DNA of 64,000 nt, taken from Flaveria trinervia (lineage: Eukaryota; Streptophyta; Magnoliopsida; Asterales; Asteraceae). This document shows positions 13,101-23,760 of the stretch, one piece after another. The stretch lies in the NCBI GenBank assembly GCA_025506515.1, contig CM046454.1:65872445-65936444 (forward strand), written 5' to 3'. Within the stretch, counting starts at the first letter, position 1, and each line of letters opens with the position of its first letter. Both the position numbers and the translations under genes were made by a program. Under the pieces are notes generated by a model. The model searched no databases. It was not told the origin of the DNA and worked only from the letters and a program-made list of their open reading frames with translations.

Positions 13101-13539
13101 AGTTTTCCGACTTGGGCCAAGTTGGGCCACCTAGCTCCAAGTAGGGCTGAGTTAGGCCGCCTAGCTCCGATAAGTCCGAGTTGGACCGCCTAGCTCCGAT
13201 TACTCCTTGATTTTGATCGAGGTTGACCAATTCCGCGTTACAGGACCGAGTTGAAGAAAGTCGCTTTAGTAAATGGTCGAGTTCCGAGTACTCAGCCGAG
13301 ATGGTCGAGTTTTACAACACTGTATAGTACTAGTTATTCATGTTTAGAACTTTTGGATTGTTTATGCATATATGGAATAATGTTATGGTATTGATTTTTC
13401 TTGACACTTGTTCTTTGTGTCGGGTGACATTATGATCCATTGATGGAGAATTCCTTTAGAGATTCTCTTCGGCCTCCATGTGTTATAATGATCATGTATG
13501 TCGTGTCCTCGTGTTTCCGAAACTAACGGGGGTGTGACA
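10107..13539 (+). mobile_element. Long LTR (G), probably a solo gypsy LTR
   Basis: Starts TGTGACATCCATCACC and ends GGGGGTGTGACA, giving the TG...CA termini of an LTR. A promoter-like block sits near 10670-10750 (CATAAAAGGGCC followed by a T-rich leader and AAAACCCTGGCC). No gag or pol sequence is inside. The flanking pentamers (ATCAC left, TCTAC right) do not match, so a clean target duplication is not shown and the left boundary is tentative. A hAT element is inserted at 12726-13322. The last part is present a second time at about 44985-45212. Confidence 0.5.
12726..13322. mobile_element. hAT-type non-autonomous element
   Basis: Flanked by near-identical 8-bp direct repeats TGTAGTAC (12718-12725) and TATAGTAC (13323-13330). 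The ends are inverted: CAATGGTGTAAATGTCG on the left, and CAGTGTTGTAAAACTCG as reverse complement of the right end. The interior has many GAGTACTCGG and GGTCGA motifs. The second copy of LTR G near 44990 lacks it, giving an empty site. There is no transposase. Confidence 0.75.
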
Positions 13540-13723
13540 TCTACTTTCATAAAGTGTTTCTTTGCATCTAGATTATTGCCATATGATCTCAGACTTTTTA
13601 GCTACTTGATTTATTGAGTTTATATTTCGCTTATTTTTAAACACATCGTTCTTGTTGGTTTTTTTATTAATTCTGGTTACTAATCAATAAAATCATCAAC
13701 GTTTACATTATATGAGAGCTAAG
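13540..13723. repeat. 184-bp spacer F, copy 1
   Basis: Sequence between LTR G and the start of LTR A. It begins TCTACTTTCATAAAGTG and recurs with the same length and the same neighbours at 45213-45396, which is central to the duplicated-locus finding. Confidence 0.75.
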
Positions 13724-13928
13724 TGTCACAACTCGCCTAAAATTAAGTCGTTTGTCCTGTCTTTCGGAAGTTTCCAGACACGTTTAGATACGATTAGAAT
13801 GATCTGGAAGTCTCTGGAATAGCCCGCATGTTTCTGGACCAACATATTAGCTATTCAGCAATCTGGAATAGCCCTTAAATGGCTAATAAATGCCTAGTAA
13901 TATCGAGGCTTAGAGCTTCCAAGAGGAC

Positions 13929-16433
13929 TGTCACACCCCAACCTTGACGGCGGAAACGTCGAGGAGTGAGAGTTAAGATCGTTCATAGCCACATAACGCT
14001 ATTAAAAACCAAATATATTTCACACATAAGTTTCATTTGTCACAATACAAATGTAAGTCTTAAAGGATATAAAAACGTAACATAAAATGTAACAATTCAT
14101 TCTATTTTATTTATTAATCTAGGTCCAATCCTAGATGTGCAAGCTTCAATGTGCAGATAATCAAGCTTGGGCATTTCCTGAAACATGTTAAAATTAAAGG
14201 GGTCAACATTATTGTTGGTGAGCATTCCATAGTTTTTAATACATAGCATATATAAAAGATGGCAATTCAAGTCATAAGTTAGTGAATAAAGTGATTAGGG
14301 ATGTCATGAACAATGCAACAATCAAGCCTCGACAAAAGTTTACAAGTCTCAAATGTTTAAAGTATATACGATCAGTTAAGTGTACTTGGATTAACCAAAG
14401 CAGGCTTGTCTTGCCCATAGATCTATGACTTCACTGGGCTAGCAATAGTTAATGATTGTACATATAGTGCCATAACATGGTAATCACAAAAGTCCAACTA
14501 ACCACAACTTACATGAGGAATTGCCATAACGTTTACAAGTCTCAAAAATGTGTGCAAGTGTAAAGATAATAGGATAACATGTTCCACCCCAAAGTGTATA
14601 AAACATGAAAAAGGGGTATGGAAGTACTCACATGATCAAATAATATATATTTGATGATTAATAAGAATAATAATAAGCAACGTTCAACGTAGACCTTCAC
14701 AACGCACCTAAAACAAGTAATATATTTACAAGGTTACAATTTAATATAATTAATAGTTAAACGAGGCTAGGGTTTCAAATTGGTATTTTGCGGTGTTAAA
14801 TAACGTTGGTTAGAGAGTTCATATATAAGCTTAATCTAAGAGAAAAAATGCCATGTATCCAATTTTAAGGAAATTAAAACCTTTATAACAATTTGTGAAG
14901 GTTAATTATAAAATATATAAATCCTAAAATTATCATATTTAATCCTTAATTGTATAGTATTTAAATAATAATTACATGATTTACCAATATTATATAAAGT
15001 CTATTCTTATAAAAATAACTTTGTTAGATTTTTATTTTATAAGAAAATTGTTAAGGTGTTTAAAGTGGTAAATTTGTAGAAAAATAATAGGATAGCTTTA
15101 AAAATAACCAAAGTTTACAAAATCTCTTTTTATAATTTTTAGAAAATTTTATATATTTTTTAAAAGGCTGAAAAGCCAAAAACAATTGAATTGGAGGTCG
15201 CCGGGTTCGAACCCGGGACCTCTAATTCGGAATGTGAGTGGGGAACCAGTGAACCAAGGCATCCAGTCGCGTTTAAAACTCCGCCTTAAAAAGCTAAATA
15301 CAATAAACACAGAAACCCCCAATTTCCTTAGAACCCTAGATTGATCAAACCCAAAATCAAGGATCGAAACGATATTGTTTTCGTGAATGATCATGGGGCT
15401 TTGATTCCCCATGTGATTACGAGTCTACGGACACAATTAATTACCCGATTCGATGTTTATGCAGACAAGAACACTTGCAGACGAGTTGCGACCGAGGCTT
15501 GAATCCGTTCAAGGTGCAATTGCTGATGTAAACCAAATTAAACTTGTGTGAATCTTCGAGTGATGCTCACGGTTCTAAGCCCTCAACTAATTAGAAGTTA
15601 AACGTTCGAAGACTGGAGTTCGGTCAGCCTCAGTTTCGCGATGGAATAGGGTTCTATGTGCGATGATTTCAGGTGTTTAGACTGAAATTGTACATAGGAA
15701 TCGAGTAGAAAGGGTTAGATGTTTGTGTGGGTTCAATTAATTTGGTTATTATTGATCTTTAATGCACAAACGGTCCGATGATTGAAAGCAAGTTTAATGG
15801 AATGTTTCAAACCTGAAACCGAAGCTTTAACTCGATTAAACCCGATTATTACACACCTCTAGTGTCGAATCATGCCCATGAATCGATTGGAAACGGTTTT
15901 AGGTTCGTAAATTGGCGTTTTAAAGGGGTTTTAGGGCTGCCGGAGTTCACGGGAAAAGGCCGGCGGTGGCCGGAGCCGGTCACCGGTTTTACGGGGGAAA
16001 CAATTTGATTTTTTTTCGAAAATTACACAAATAGCCCCTCAAGTTACAAATGTTTATCATTTTATGTAAAAACTCCCATATTAAGTTTTTAAAATGACAA
16101 AACACTCCCCTCAACTTTATTACTTTAAGTTTTAACATTTTTAAGTTTAATAACCCTTTATAAGTTATTATCATTATAGTTATCATTTATTGTTGTTATT
16201 ATTATTAATATTATTTTTATTATTAATGTTGTTATATTTTTATTATAAGGTATTATTTACTATTTTTATTTATTTTTAAAATTCAAAAGATAAACTATAA
16301 TCTTTTACATTAAAAGGTTAAGACTATTAATAGATAAACACAACCACCCACCAGTTTCATGAAAAAGCATTAATAGCCCATACAAGAATAAACGAGATTA
16401 ACTATTAAATACCCACAATTACAAGATGTTACA
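13929..16433 (-). mobile_element. Solo LTR B (gypsy type) inside LTR A
   Basis: Begins TGTCACACCCCAACC and ends GATGTTACA, with a perfect 5-bp target duplication AGGAC at 13924-13928 and 16434-16438. The reverse complement ends in GGTTGGGGTGTGACA, the common 3' end of plant gypsy LTRs, so the element probably lies on the minus strand. At 2505 bp with no gag or pol it is a solo LTR. It includes a tRNA-like B-box motif at 15201-15218 and a long AT-rich tail. Confidence 0.85.
15180..15290 (-). other. tRNA-like or SINE-like patch with Pol III B box
   Basis: The motif GGTTCGAACCC matches the Pol III B box (GGTTCGANTCC) and sits in a tRNA T-arm-like context, AGGTCCCGGGTTCGAACCC on the minus strand. 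Because TTCGAA is palindromic, the B box reads on both strands. About 40 bases upstream on the minus strand is TGGTTCACTGG, a weak A-box candidate. A complete cloverleaf could not be folded by eye, so it is either a tRNA fossil, a SINE head or chance. Confidence 0.3.
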
Positions 16434-16493
16434 AGGACTCTAGAAAATCCTTGAACAATCCATGGAAACATCATGTAAAAATATCTATATATT

Positions 16494-17645
16494 TGATCGG
16501 GTGGTGAAAGTTTAGTGTTTAACGACTTAGTTTCCAGTTTACATGTAAATTTAGGAGAAATAGAGTTACTTTTGGGTTTATTTTGTGGTTACAGGTTAAA
16601 CATGAAGAATACGCATACACTAGAAGAAACTAGAGAAGAATTGGAGCTCGAGAAGTAAAGATATGATAAACCGAAGTTGCATGACAACGGTATCTTAAAA
16701 CGGGCATAACTTGAGCTAGGAAAAGGATTATGGGACCCCGACCTATCAACGGAAAGGTCTCGAAAAGTTACACAAGAAAATCAAGGTTTCACAGGGAGGT
16801 GGTGCCACCGACGCCTCCATAGGCGCCACCGATGCCAGGTTCCGGGATTTTGTTAAGATTTGACCTAAATTGAAGGGATTTAAAAAGGAAAAACCCTAAT
16901 TCGAATTACAACATTTACACGTAATTTTAGAGGAAAAGTAGCAATCTTTGATCACTCTTAAGCTCCTCCAATATCAAGATCATCAATTTTACAAGATTCA
17001 CATGATCAATTACAATTATGTTGAAGATTCAATGATTAGGCAAGGCTAGTCCGTTTGTGATTCACTTCGGGGAATGAGTTTGTGCAAGTTTCTATTTTTC
17101 TTAGTTGTAACCTAGATTTTGGATTGAATCTTAAACCATTTAAGTTCTTTTTGGATTCAATTTATGATTTTATTATTTAAACGGTTTAATTATGTTTAAC
17201 CTAATATTGATATTCTATGATTTTGGTTGTCTTTAATCATTGGGTGATTGAGTATTAAAATTAGGGTTTCTCTGTTCAAATTGGTATTGTGTGAATAGGG
17301 TCCTTTAAACTCTAATCCATGAATATCACTTAAATCATATCATGTATAAATCACCATTAATGACTTCTCACTAGGTTTCATTCAAGAAAAATTGTAACTT
17401 TACCAAACCTGAATCCTGAAGTGGGTTGTTTTTTCTCCAAGATTGTTAAAAACTTAAACTTTTTTATTTTATTCACTTAAGTATTCCTTAAATCGATCCA
17501 TAAAGCAATTTACTTTGCAATGTTTAATTATTTTAGTTTAATCGTTGCTAGCACTTTCCTGTGATTCCCTGTGGATTCAACATGCTTACTCTTTTACTAG
17601 GCACTCTTTAGTTTATATTTTTGACTGACCACATGATATCGATCA
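16494..17645 (+). mobile_element. Solo LTR C (Athila/Tat-like) inside LTR A
   Basis: Starts TGATCGGGTGG and ends GATATCGATCA, with inverted termini TGATCG/CGATCA. The target duplication ATATT is perfect (16489-16493 and 17646-17650). The tail with CCTGTGATTCCCTGTGG and the CGATCA end resemble Athila/Tat LTRs that precede a TGGCGCC primer site. It is 1152 bp long with no internal coding region, hence a solo LTR. An imperfect GGTGCCACCGACGCC / GGCGCCACCGATGCC repeat is at 16800-16840. Confidence 0.8.
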
Positions 17646-18321
17646 ATATTAACCATGGAAATATCTAGATATTAACTTGAAAATATCTTAGATATTAGGC
17701 ATATGAATGTAGTATAAATAGATGTAGTAGGCGCATTTGTAAATCACCGAAAAACACATACAAGTCTTAGTGTAAAGAACTTGTAAAACACTCTTGTTGT
17801 AAGGCCCCGTTCCCGGGACGCTTACAGCTGGTCGATCATCGCAATTAAAACATATAAATACAATTGTCTTTCATAAAACATCACAGCGGAATTACAAAAA
17901 TATATATCTCATTTCATTATAAAAACTTTTGCAAAATAATACATCGTTAACCGGTTACAAAATACATGTTGCATTACATCACAAAAGCATTATAAGAATG
18001 GATGTCATCCAAAAGAGCTGAGTAGCCGGCTCGTGCCATCCTCAAGAGCTGAGTAGCCGGCCCGTGCTATCCTCAGTAACATTACCTGCCAACTGGAAAC
18101 ACATAAAAGTCAGCGTTGCTGAGTGATTCTAGTTTTATAATAAAACACACTTTTCTTTCTTTAAAACCGTTCTTTACTTTCATGCAATCATGCATCATAC
18201 ATACACATAGATAATAGTTATTATCTTCATCGTTTAATAACTTCAGTTCATTCATTCATTCTTACTTTCATTCGTTCGTTCATCATTACATCTTTTCTTT
18301 TCGTCAACACCATGAACTTTA

Positions 18322-18521
18322 CCCTTCATGCTCATGGTACTGGGCCTAAACCTATCATAGACCTTCATTCATGGTGCACAGCACCTCTGGCCACAGTACC
18401 TAAGATAAAGTTTAGGTATACCATTGTTATATGCTATGCCCTTCATGCTCATGGTACTAGACCTAATCCTATCATAGACCTTCATTCACGGTGCCCAGCA
18501 CCTCTGGCCACAGTACCTAAG
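18322..18521. repeat. Tandem duplication in LTR D
   Basis: An 83-bp core beginning CCCTTCATGCTCATGGTACT and ending CCACAGTACCTAAG occurs at 18322-18404 and 18439-18521, a 117-bp period. Other D-family LTRs carry unrelated tandem repeats at the same LTR position. Confidence 0.85.
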
Positions 18522-19029
18522 GCAAGCAACAATGGTTCCATACAAATGGTCAATCACAAAGAAAGACCCCAATGTGCATCCTCCCAGGGTAGTGAACCTG
18601 CATACTATTGGGCTAACACCTTTTAATGGCGTGTCCCTTCCATACATTTGCTTGCAAGACTTTCTTTACTTTCATTATTTATTAATGCATGCATTCTTCC
18701 TTCATGTTCCTCTTTCATTATCTTTCACTTTACGTTACATAATACTTTCATTTTATTCATTAACGTTCAACGTAAAGTCATGGGAAAGATAAACATACGT
18801 CATAACAAGGAACATAATATACACAGTCATCATCATCATACAAGGCAACATCATACATACATACATCATGCATAAACATGCAACATCATCATCATGCCTA
18901 ACATAACCTCTAAGGCCTCAACAGTTACCTTACATGAACTTATGGGAGCTCCCACGTCAAACCTACATCTTCACTTTCCCCCAAAAGTCAGTAATTTAAA
19001 CTACGATTTTCCTCGGGTACACCAACCCT

Positions 19030-19340
19030 ACTTGGGCGTATGGGCACCTTTTAGTCGCATGGCCTCTAGGCGACTGAACATCATGCGAATGGACCAATGT
19101 GGATGAACACCTATGCGAATGAACATCCATGCGAATGGACCTAATACGGATGAACTCAATACGGATGAGTCCCATGCGAATGGAACTAATGCGAATGAAC
19201 ACCTTGTGCGGATGAAACTAATGCGGATGAGCACTTATGTGAATGGGCCCTCAGTCGCATGGCTCCCCATGCGACTGGCCTCCAATCGTGCGAAGGAACC
19301 TCAATCGCACCTCATTCGGCCGTATGGCCTCCATTCGGTT
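19030..19340. repeat. Degenerate GCGAATGGAC/GTCGCATGG minisatellite in LTR D
   Basis: At least fifteen short units built from (A)TGCGAATGAAC, ATGCGGATG and AGTCGCATGGC follow each other with irregular spacing. Equivalent arrays occur in every D-family LTR of the window (31046-31445, 47618-47835, 63880-64000). Confidence 0.8.
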
Positions 19341-20080
19341 GCCTAGCCCTAGCTGATGCAAAATGCAGTTCATCCTGAACCCAATCTGCCATTTTCGACC
19401 TCCAAGCTCTTCCAAACCCATTCTAAGCCCAAATCAACCATCCTAAACCTTTGGAAAACATACCACAACACCATTCAAGCACGCACAAGCCCAAAATCAT
19501 ACATCACTCGCATCACACACAAACACATACATACATGTCAAACACACACACTCTTCGAAACGGGTTTCAGATGTGTTCCAGCCCCAAAATCATTCAAAAA
19601 CGTGTAAAAGTGGGGTCCTAGAACTCACACAAACAATACCGACGAGTAGAGCTTCGATTAGACCCGCTACACTTCGATTTTGCACGCTTGGATCCACCCG
19701 AACCAAGCTTTCTCCCTTTTTCTCCCTTTTTCTCTCTTCTCCTCTCTTCTTTGCTGAATAATGTGGGTGTGGGGAGAGGGTAAGGGCTGCCGTCTCCCTT
19801 TAAATACGCCCACTCACCCAACTTTCTCTCGTTGGCGAGTTTGGTCCCTCGACTTTGGACTTTATTTCTTTTTCCTTCATTCGTCGGCTTCAAAATAAAT
19901 AAATAACCAGGTGTTAAACTTGTAATCAACCTTGTAAGCAATACAAAGTTTATTTGTATTACTCACTTGAAAATGCTTCCGCATCGTTAGTTGAATTGTT
20001 ACATCGTTTGGGTCACAAAGGCTAAACTTAGATCAAGTCTAAGTGTTGCACGAGAGTCGAAGAAATCACTCCGTGACAAG

Positions 20081-20092
20081 TGGTATCAGAGC
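20081..20092 (+). other. Primer binding site of element A
   Basis: TGGTATCAGAGC, two bases after the LTR end, is complementary to the 3' end of plant initiator tRNA-Met and is the usual plant retrotransposon primer site. It fixes the LTR boundary at 20078. Confidence 0.9.
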
Positions 20093-20109
20093 AACGTAAA
20101 TTGCTAGGG

Positions 20110-21307
20110 ATGGTGACTGATTCAAGGAAGGTTGTCGGTGATGAAGGAAACCGAGGACAAGATGAGACTCCCCATGGCAGCAAGAAAAATCATGGGACAT
20201 CCAAGGACCATAACTTGGAAAAACGAGTCAGTCACATGGAAATAGGTCTCGTTGAGATAGGATCTCAGGTAGACTTGTGCTTCCAATGGCTAAATGTCTT
20301 AGATGTAGACTTCACAGAGCTTAGAAATGGACTCAAGGCTGTTGTGGAGTTGCTATGGGAAGAGGTAAAGCTGATGATCAAGGATGCAATTAAAGAAGTA
20401 ACTACCAAGATACAAAAGGACATTGATAAGTTGTCAAGTGACATGCATCGAAGTCTACTAGGCTTGGAAGCAAAGGTAGTTGATTTCAACAAGACCATGA
20501 TCATGACCCAAGAAAACGTCATGATTTACTCCAACAGTCGAAATTCCCAAACCATCGACGTTTATGAGCAAACGGGGAAGCTAGGGTGGTCGATGACTTC
20601 ATTTGGGAAATAGAGTAGTACCTAGGAGGGGTACAAATCTTTGATGATGCCACTATAATCAAGACAGCCACTATATATCTCAAAGATATAGCAACACTAT
20701 AATGGAGATGTCGAAGCATGGACATCGAACAAGGTATGTGCACAATCAAAACTCGGCCGAATTTGTTCAAGAACTCAAAAGACAGTTTTATCCGGTAAAT
20801 ACGAAACATGAAGCGATAAGTCAACTTTGAAAGCTTAAACAAACTGGGACCATCAAGGACTATGTTAAATAGTTTACAACACTTATTCTTGAGATCCCGG
20901 ATTTATCGGGTAAACACCCCCTTTTTTACTTTCTCGATGATCTTCAATCATGGGCCAAAAGGGAGTTGAAATGAAGAAGTGTTCAAGATCTTACTTCAGC
21001 CATCGCAATAGCTAAAAGCTATTTGATCAATCATAAAGATAAACAACCATATAGGCCAATTTATGAGGAAAGTGATGATGAGAAAGGTGGGGGTGTTAAG
21101 CCCAATCATGATCGAAAGGTGGAACAGGGAGACCACCATAATACGACAACGAAAAGTGTCCTCCAAAATTTTGTTTCATATGTGATAGACCACATAATGC
21201 TCAGGACTGCCCAAAAGAAACAAAGCTTGCAAGCCATGGTGGCCAAAACTGATAATGCATCTCACAAAGACAAAGAGGTTCGTCATGAGGTAATGCAACT
21301 ACAATAA
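20110..21307 (+). pseudogene. gag of element A, with stops
   Basis: The first frame (ATG at 20110, stop at 20611) encodes a charged N-terminal Gag region, probably coiled-coil. The capsid part follows in broken frames: EFVQELKRQFYP near 20760, KDYVK..FTTLILEIPDLS near 20860-20910, and FLDDLQSWAKREL near 20930-20965. A zinc knuckle CFICDRPHNAQDC lies at 21172-21210 with C-X2-C-X3-H-X4-C spacing, common in this plant gypsy group. Several in-frame stops show decay. The product would form the virus-like particle core in the cytoplasm. Confidence 0.85.
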
Positions 21308-21402
21308 TTGAATGCTTTAAAGGTACATGAATGGAAGTCTTTGAAATGGTTAAGTCCTGCCGAACGGAGCACAAGGGCAACATCATGAACACGTAGGCGA
21401 AA

Positions 21403-21812
21403 GGACTTCGGTTTCTGCACTTGGAAATAAATGAACAACTTGCAAAGGCACTAGTCGATACTAGAGCAAGTCACAATTTCATGACGTGAGAAGAACCTAA
21501 GAGACTCGACTTAAGGATATCTGCATGAGATGGATTTCTCAAAGACGCCAATGGTAATAAGAAATCAATCGAGGGATTTTCATGGGCCGTCAAGACTAGG
21601 ATTAGGACATGGCAAGGCAAGCTTAATTTCTCGATAGCATCAATGGGCGATTACAAGATAGTCCTCAAAATGGACTTTTTCAGGCAAGAAAAGGTCATTC
21701 CAGCAAATTTTCTAAACACCTTGTACATTGTCAAAGGTGATCAAGTACACAAAGCCACGATGGAGTCAAGTCATCAAGGAAAAACACTATCCATCTTGCA
21801 ACTTGCAAGAAC
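21403..21812 (+). pseudogene. Retropepsin region of element A, truncated
   Basis: LEINEQLAKALVDTRASHNF at 21421-21480 is the aspartic protease active site; the normal D-T/S-G-A is here DTRA, so the glycine is lost. Downstream are GFLKDANG, IRTWQGKLNFSI and YKIVLKMDFFRQ, in the order seen in plant gypsy proteases. The sequence ends at about 21812 in a rearranged junction, and reverse transcriptase, RNase H and integrase are all missing. Confidence 0.85.
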
Positions 21813-21933
21813 AAGCAAGTCATTTATCCCATTTTCTGGAAGTTTAGCTATCCATCTTGCATCGTGGGTTTAGGTAGGTAAAATGTCATGACCCACCCAA
21901 AAGCAAGTCATTTATCCCATTTTCTAGAAGTTT
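21787..21933. repeat. Scrambled junction with interleaved duplications
   Basis: A 14-bp block (CTATCCATCTTGCA) occurs at 21787-21800 and 21848-21861. A 33-bp block starting AAGCAAGTCATTTATCCCA occurs at 21813-21845 and 21901-21933 with one mismatch. The second copy of the 33-bp block belongs to the 3' LTR, the first is extra. This looks like filler DNA made while a deletion from protease to LTR was repaired. Confidence 0.8.
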
Positions 21934-22036
21934 CCGAACACATATAGATACGATTAGAAAGGCCCAGAAGTCTCGAGGACAGCCCGCACATTTCTGGAGC
22001 AACATAGCAACGATTAAGCAATCCGGAACAAAACCT
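21884..22036 (+). mobile_element. 3' LTR of element A, first 153 bp
   Basis: TGTCATGACCC onward, following a weak purine run at 21872-21883. After 153 bp it is interrupted by Athila LTR E1, preceded by AACCT. The other A-type LTR at 45397 is also interrupted after exactly 153 bp by the same Athila LTR. Confidence 0.8.
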
Positions 22037-23601
22037 TAATGTGCGAATAAATATACATGTTAAATGCATATCATCCCTCTTTTTAAGCGTTCTTTGTTGC
22101 AAATTTAGTTGGATCAATACTTAATTGTATTCAATTTGAATTTATGTAGGTTAGTTGGTGGCTTGGTGATTTTATTGGAAATACTCAAGCGTTAAGTGAA
22201 ATTGTTGAAGTTTGGCTTATGAAATTGCCATGTTGAATTCTAACATGGTCATATCATAATGTTCAAGCACTGCAAGTTTGATGGTTGGCACGGTCGTGCT
22301 ATTTTAGACATGGTCTATGTAGCATAGACTTACCTTTTAAGTCAAAATAAAACCTCATTTCAAAACAACAAGTAGGAAAATAAGAACCCTAGCACCCTTT
22401 ATCCTCCAAGTGACTTTTAAGCATTTTTTGAAGAAAGAAGACCAAGATTGAAGATAAATTGCTCCAAGGAAGAATTCAACACCATACAATCCATCTCTAC
22501 TCATCTTGGTTGTGGTTTTTGTAGGCCTTATGGGCTAAATACTCTTAATCACTTAGATTTGATGAAGCTTAGCATACTTTGACATCATGTATGTAAGTCT
22601 TGGTGATGATTAGGTCAATGGTTATTATAAAGTTATGAATTCTCTTTAATGATTGTGTGTGCTTTTTTAGCTTGAGAAAATGATGAATCTTGTGGGTGTG
22701 ATAACCGCATTATGTTAGAAAAACATTGTGTTATAAAATCTATTCATGAGTTGCAGACATTAGTGTGTGATTTATGACATTTGACTAGGAATAGTGAATC
22801 AGGGTTGAATATTTAGTAAAGTTGAACAACTGTGCATCCTTATACATATTTTTAATAAAATCATTGTGTTTTTTATGAATCTCTCCTAGCTTTGTATATG
22901 TGTAACTATCGATAATGCGCATATTTATGGTTCATGTATTCATGTTAGGATATTCATAAGTTGAGGATTTGCATAACTATTATTACATTACGCAAATTGA
23001 GGTGGTCTTCATGTGTGTGTCATGTTAACTTTCCTAAAGTTTGTGGGTTTGAGTATCCTTGACGGGAGCCCAACCATCTTTCACATTCCCTTAATAATAT
23101 CATTGGTTTTTTATGAAATACTTGAGATGACTATTATGTTTTTATCGTTCTAGCTTTCCAAGAAGTTATATAATTTGATGACCTTGACTGGAGTCTAATT
23201 TATTTACGTGTTTCATGTGTACGTATAAAATGATCTCACCATAGGTTCATGCATATTTTCATTGTTATGCTAAGCGGATTCAAAGTCTAAATGTTATCAT
23301 CCCTTGATTGATTATCGTCATCTTTGTTTACTTACTTCAATTAGTTTAATTGTTAGCTAAATTATTTAATCATAATATTCACAAATCATCTTTTATCGGC
23401 TAGATAATGATAAAGACTTAGTATCAGGAGCCCTCGTGTCCATGGATCAATACTTGGTTCTTACCAAAAGCTATACTACTATCTGATAGGTACACTTGCT
23501 TATTGTATATGCAGTTAATCATATGATGATAATCATTTTACATATGTAAAGCTTAATTGTATAAAGCCCATTATTAAAATATTTATATCAAACATACATC
23601 A
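22037..23601 (+). mobile_element. 5' LTR of Athila element E1
   Basis: A 1565-bp LTR that begins TAATGTGCG (TGATATATG in its partner) and ends AACATACATCA immediately before an Athila-type primer site. It is colinear with the LTR at 45550-49011 once the D' insertion is removed, with differences scattered throughout (roughly one base in ten by eye), so the two copies are old. Confidence 0.88.
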
Positions 23602-23608
23602 AGTTTTT

Positions 23609-23626
23609 TGGCACCATTTCCTGGGA
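23609..23626 (+). other. Primer binding site of E1 (tRNA-Asp type)
   Basis: TGGCACCATTTCCTGGGA resembles the TGGCGCC-starting primer site of Athila elements, which pairs with plant tRNA-Asp. It differs at a few positions, as expected for an old copy. Confidence 0.75.
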
Positions 23627-23760
23627 CATGACAATTTGAGAAGACTAGAGTCATTAATTTAGCCAATCCTTTGTATTTACTTTTTTTAGTTTAATGCAGT
23701 TATTTTGTTACCTTTATCTTTCTTTATACATTTGGTAGTGTTTGTGTTTTTAGAAAGCTT

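Larger units (their letters stand above)
17798..19918 (-). mobile_element. Solo LTR D (chromovirus family) inside LTR A
   Basis: Starts TGTAAGGCCCCGTTCCCGGG and ends CCAGGTGTTAAA (expected TGTTACA, one base changed). The target duplication CTTGT is perfect (17793-17797 and 19919-19923). The family is identified by the LTR at 30002-32050, which is attached to minus-strand integrase and chromodomain sequence, so D is also on the minus strand. Inside are a 117-bp-period duplication (18322-18521) and a degenerate GCGAATG/GCATGG minisatellite (19030-19340). Confidence 0.88.
13724..20078 (+). mobile_element. 5' LTR of gypsy element A, split by three insertions
   Basis: The LTR runs TGTCACAACTCGCC to CTCCGTGACA and is followed at 20081 by a primer site. 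It survives as four pieces: 13724-13928, 16434-16493, 17646-17797 and 19919-20078. The gaps hold solo LTRs B, C and D. The pieces join to a sequence colinear with the other A-type LTR at 45397-45549 plus 49012-49481, which lacks these insertions and so confirms each breakpoint. Confidence 0.85.

Noticed and set aside
13540..13723. Spacer F as part of LTR A
   Set aside because: The A 3' LTR at 21884 starts at TGTCATGACCC without it, and the inverted TGTCA/TGACA ends fit the shorter LTR; but that junction is rearranged, so a longer LTR cannot be excluded.
15149..15412. 87-codon minus-strand frame with RGPGFEPG
   Set aside because: The RGPGFEPG peptide is the translation of the tRNA-like B-box motif, a common false protein in plant repeats.
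18312..18875. Overlapping plus-strand frames in LTR D
   Set aside because: They lie over the tandem duplication and low-complexity LTR sequence and are not kept in D' or D''.
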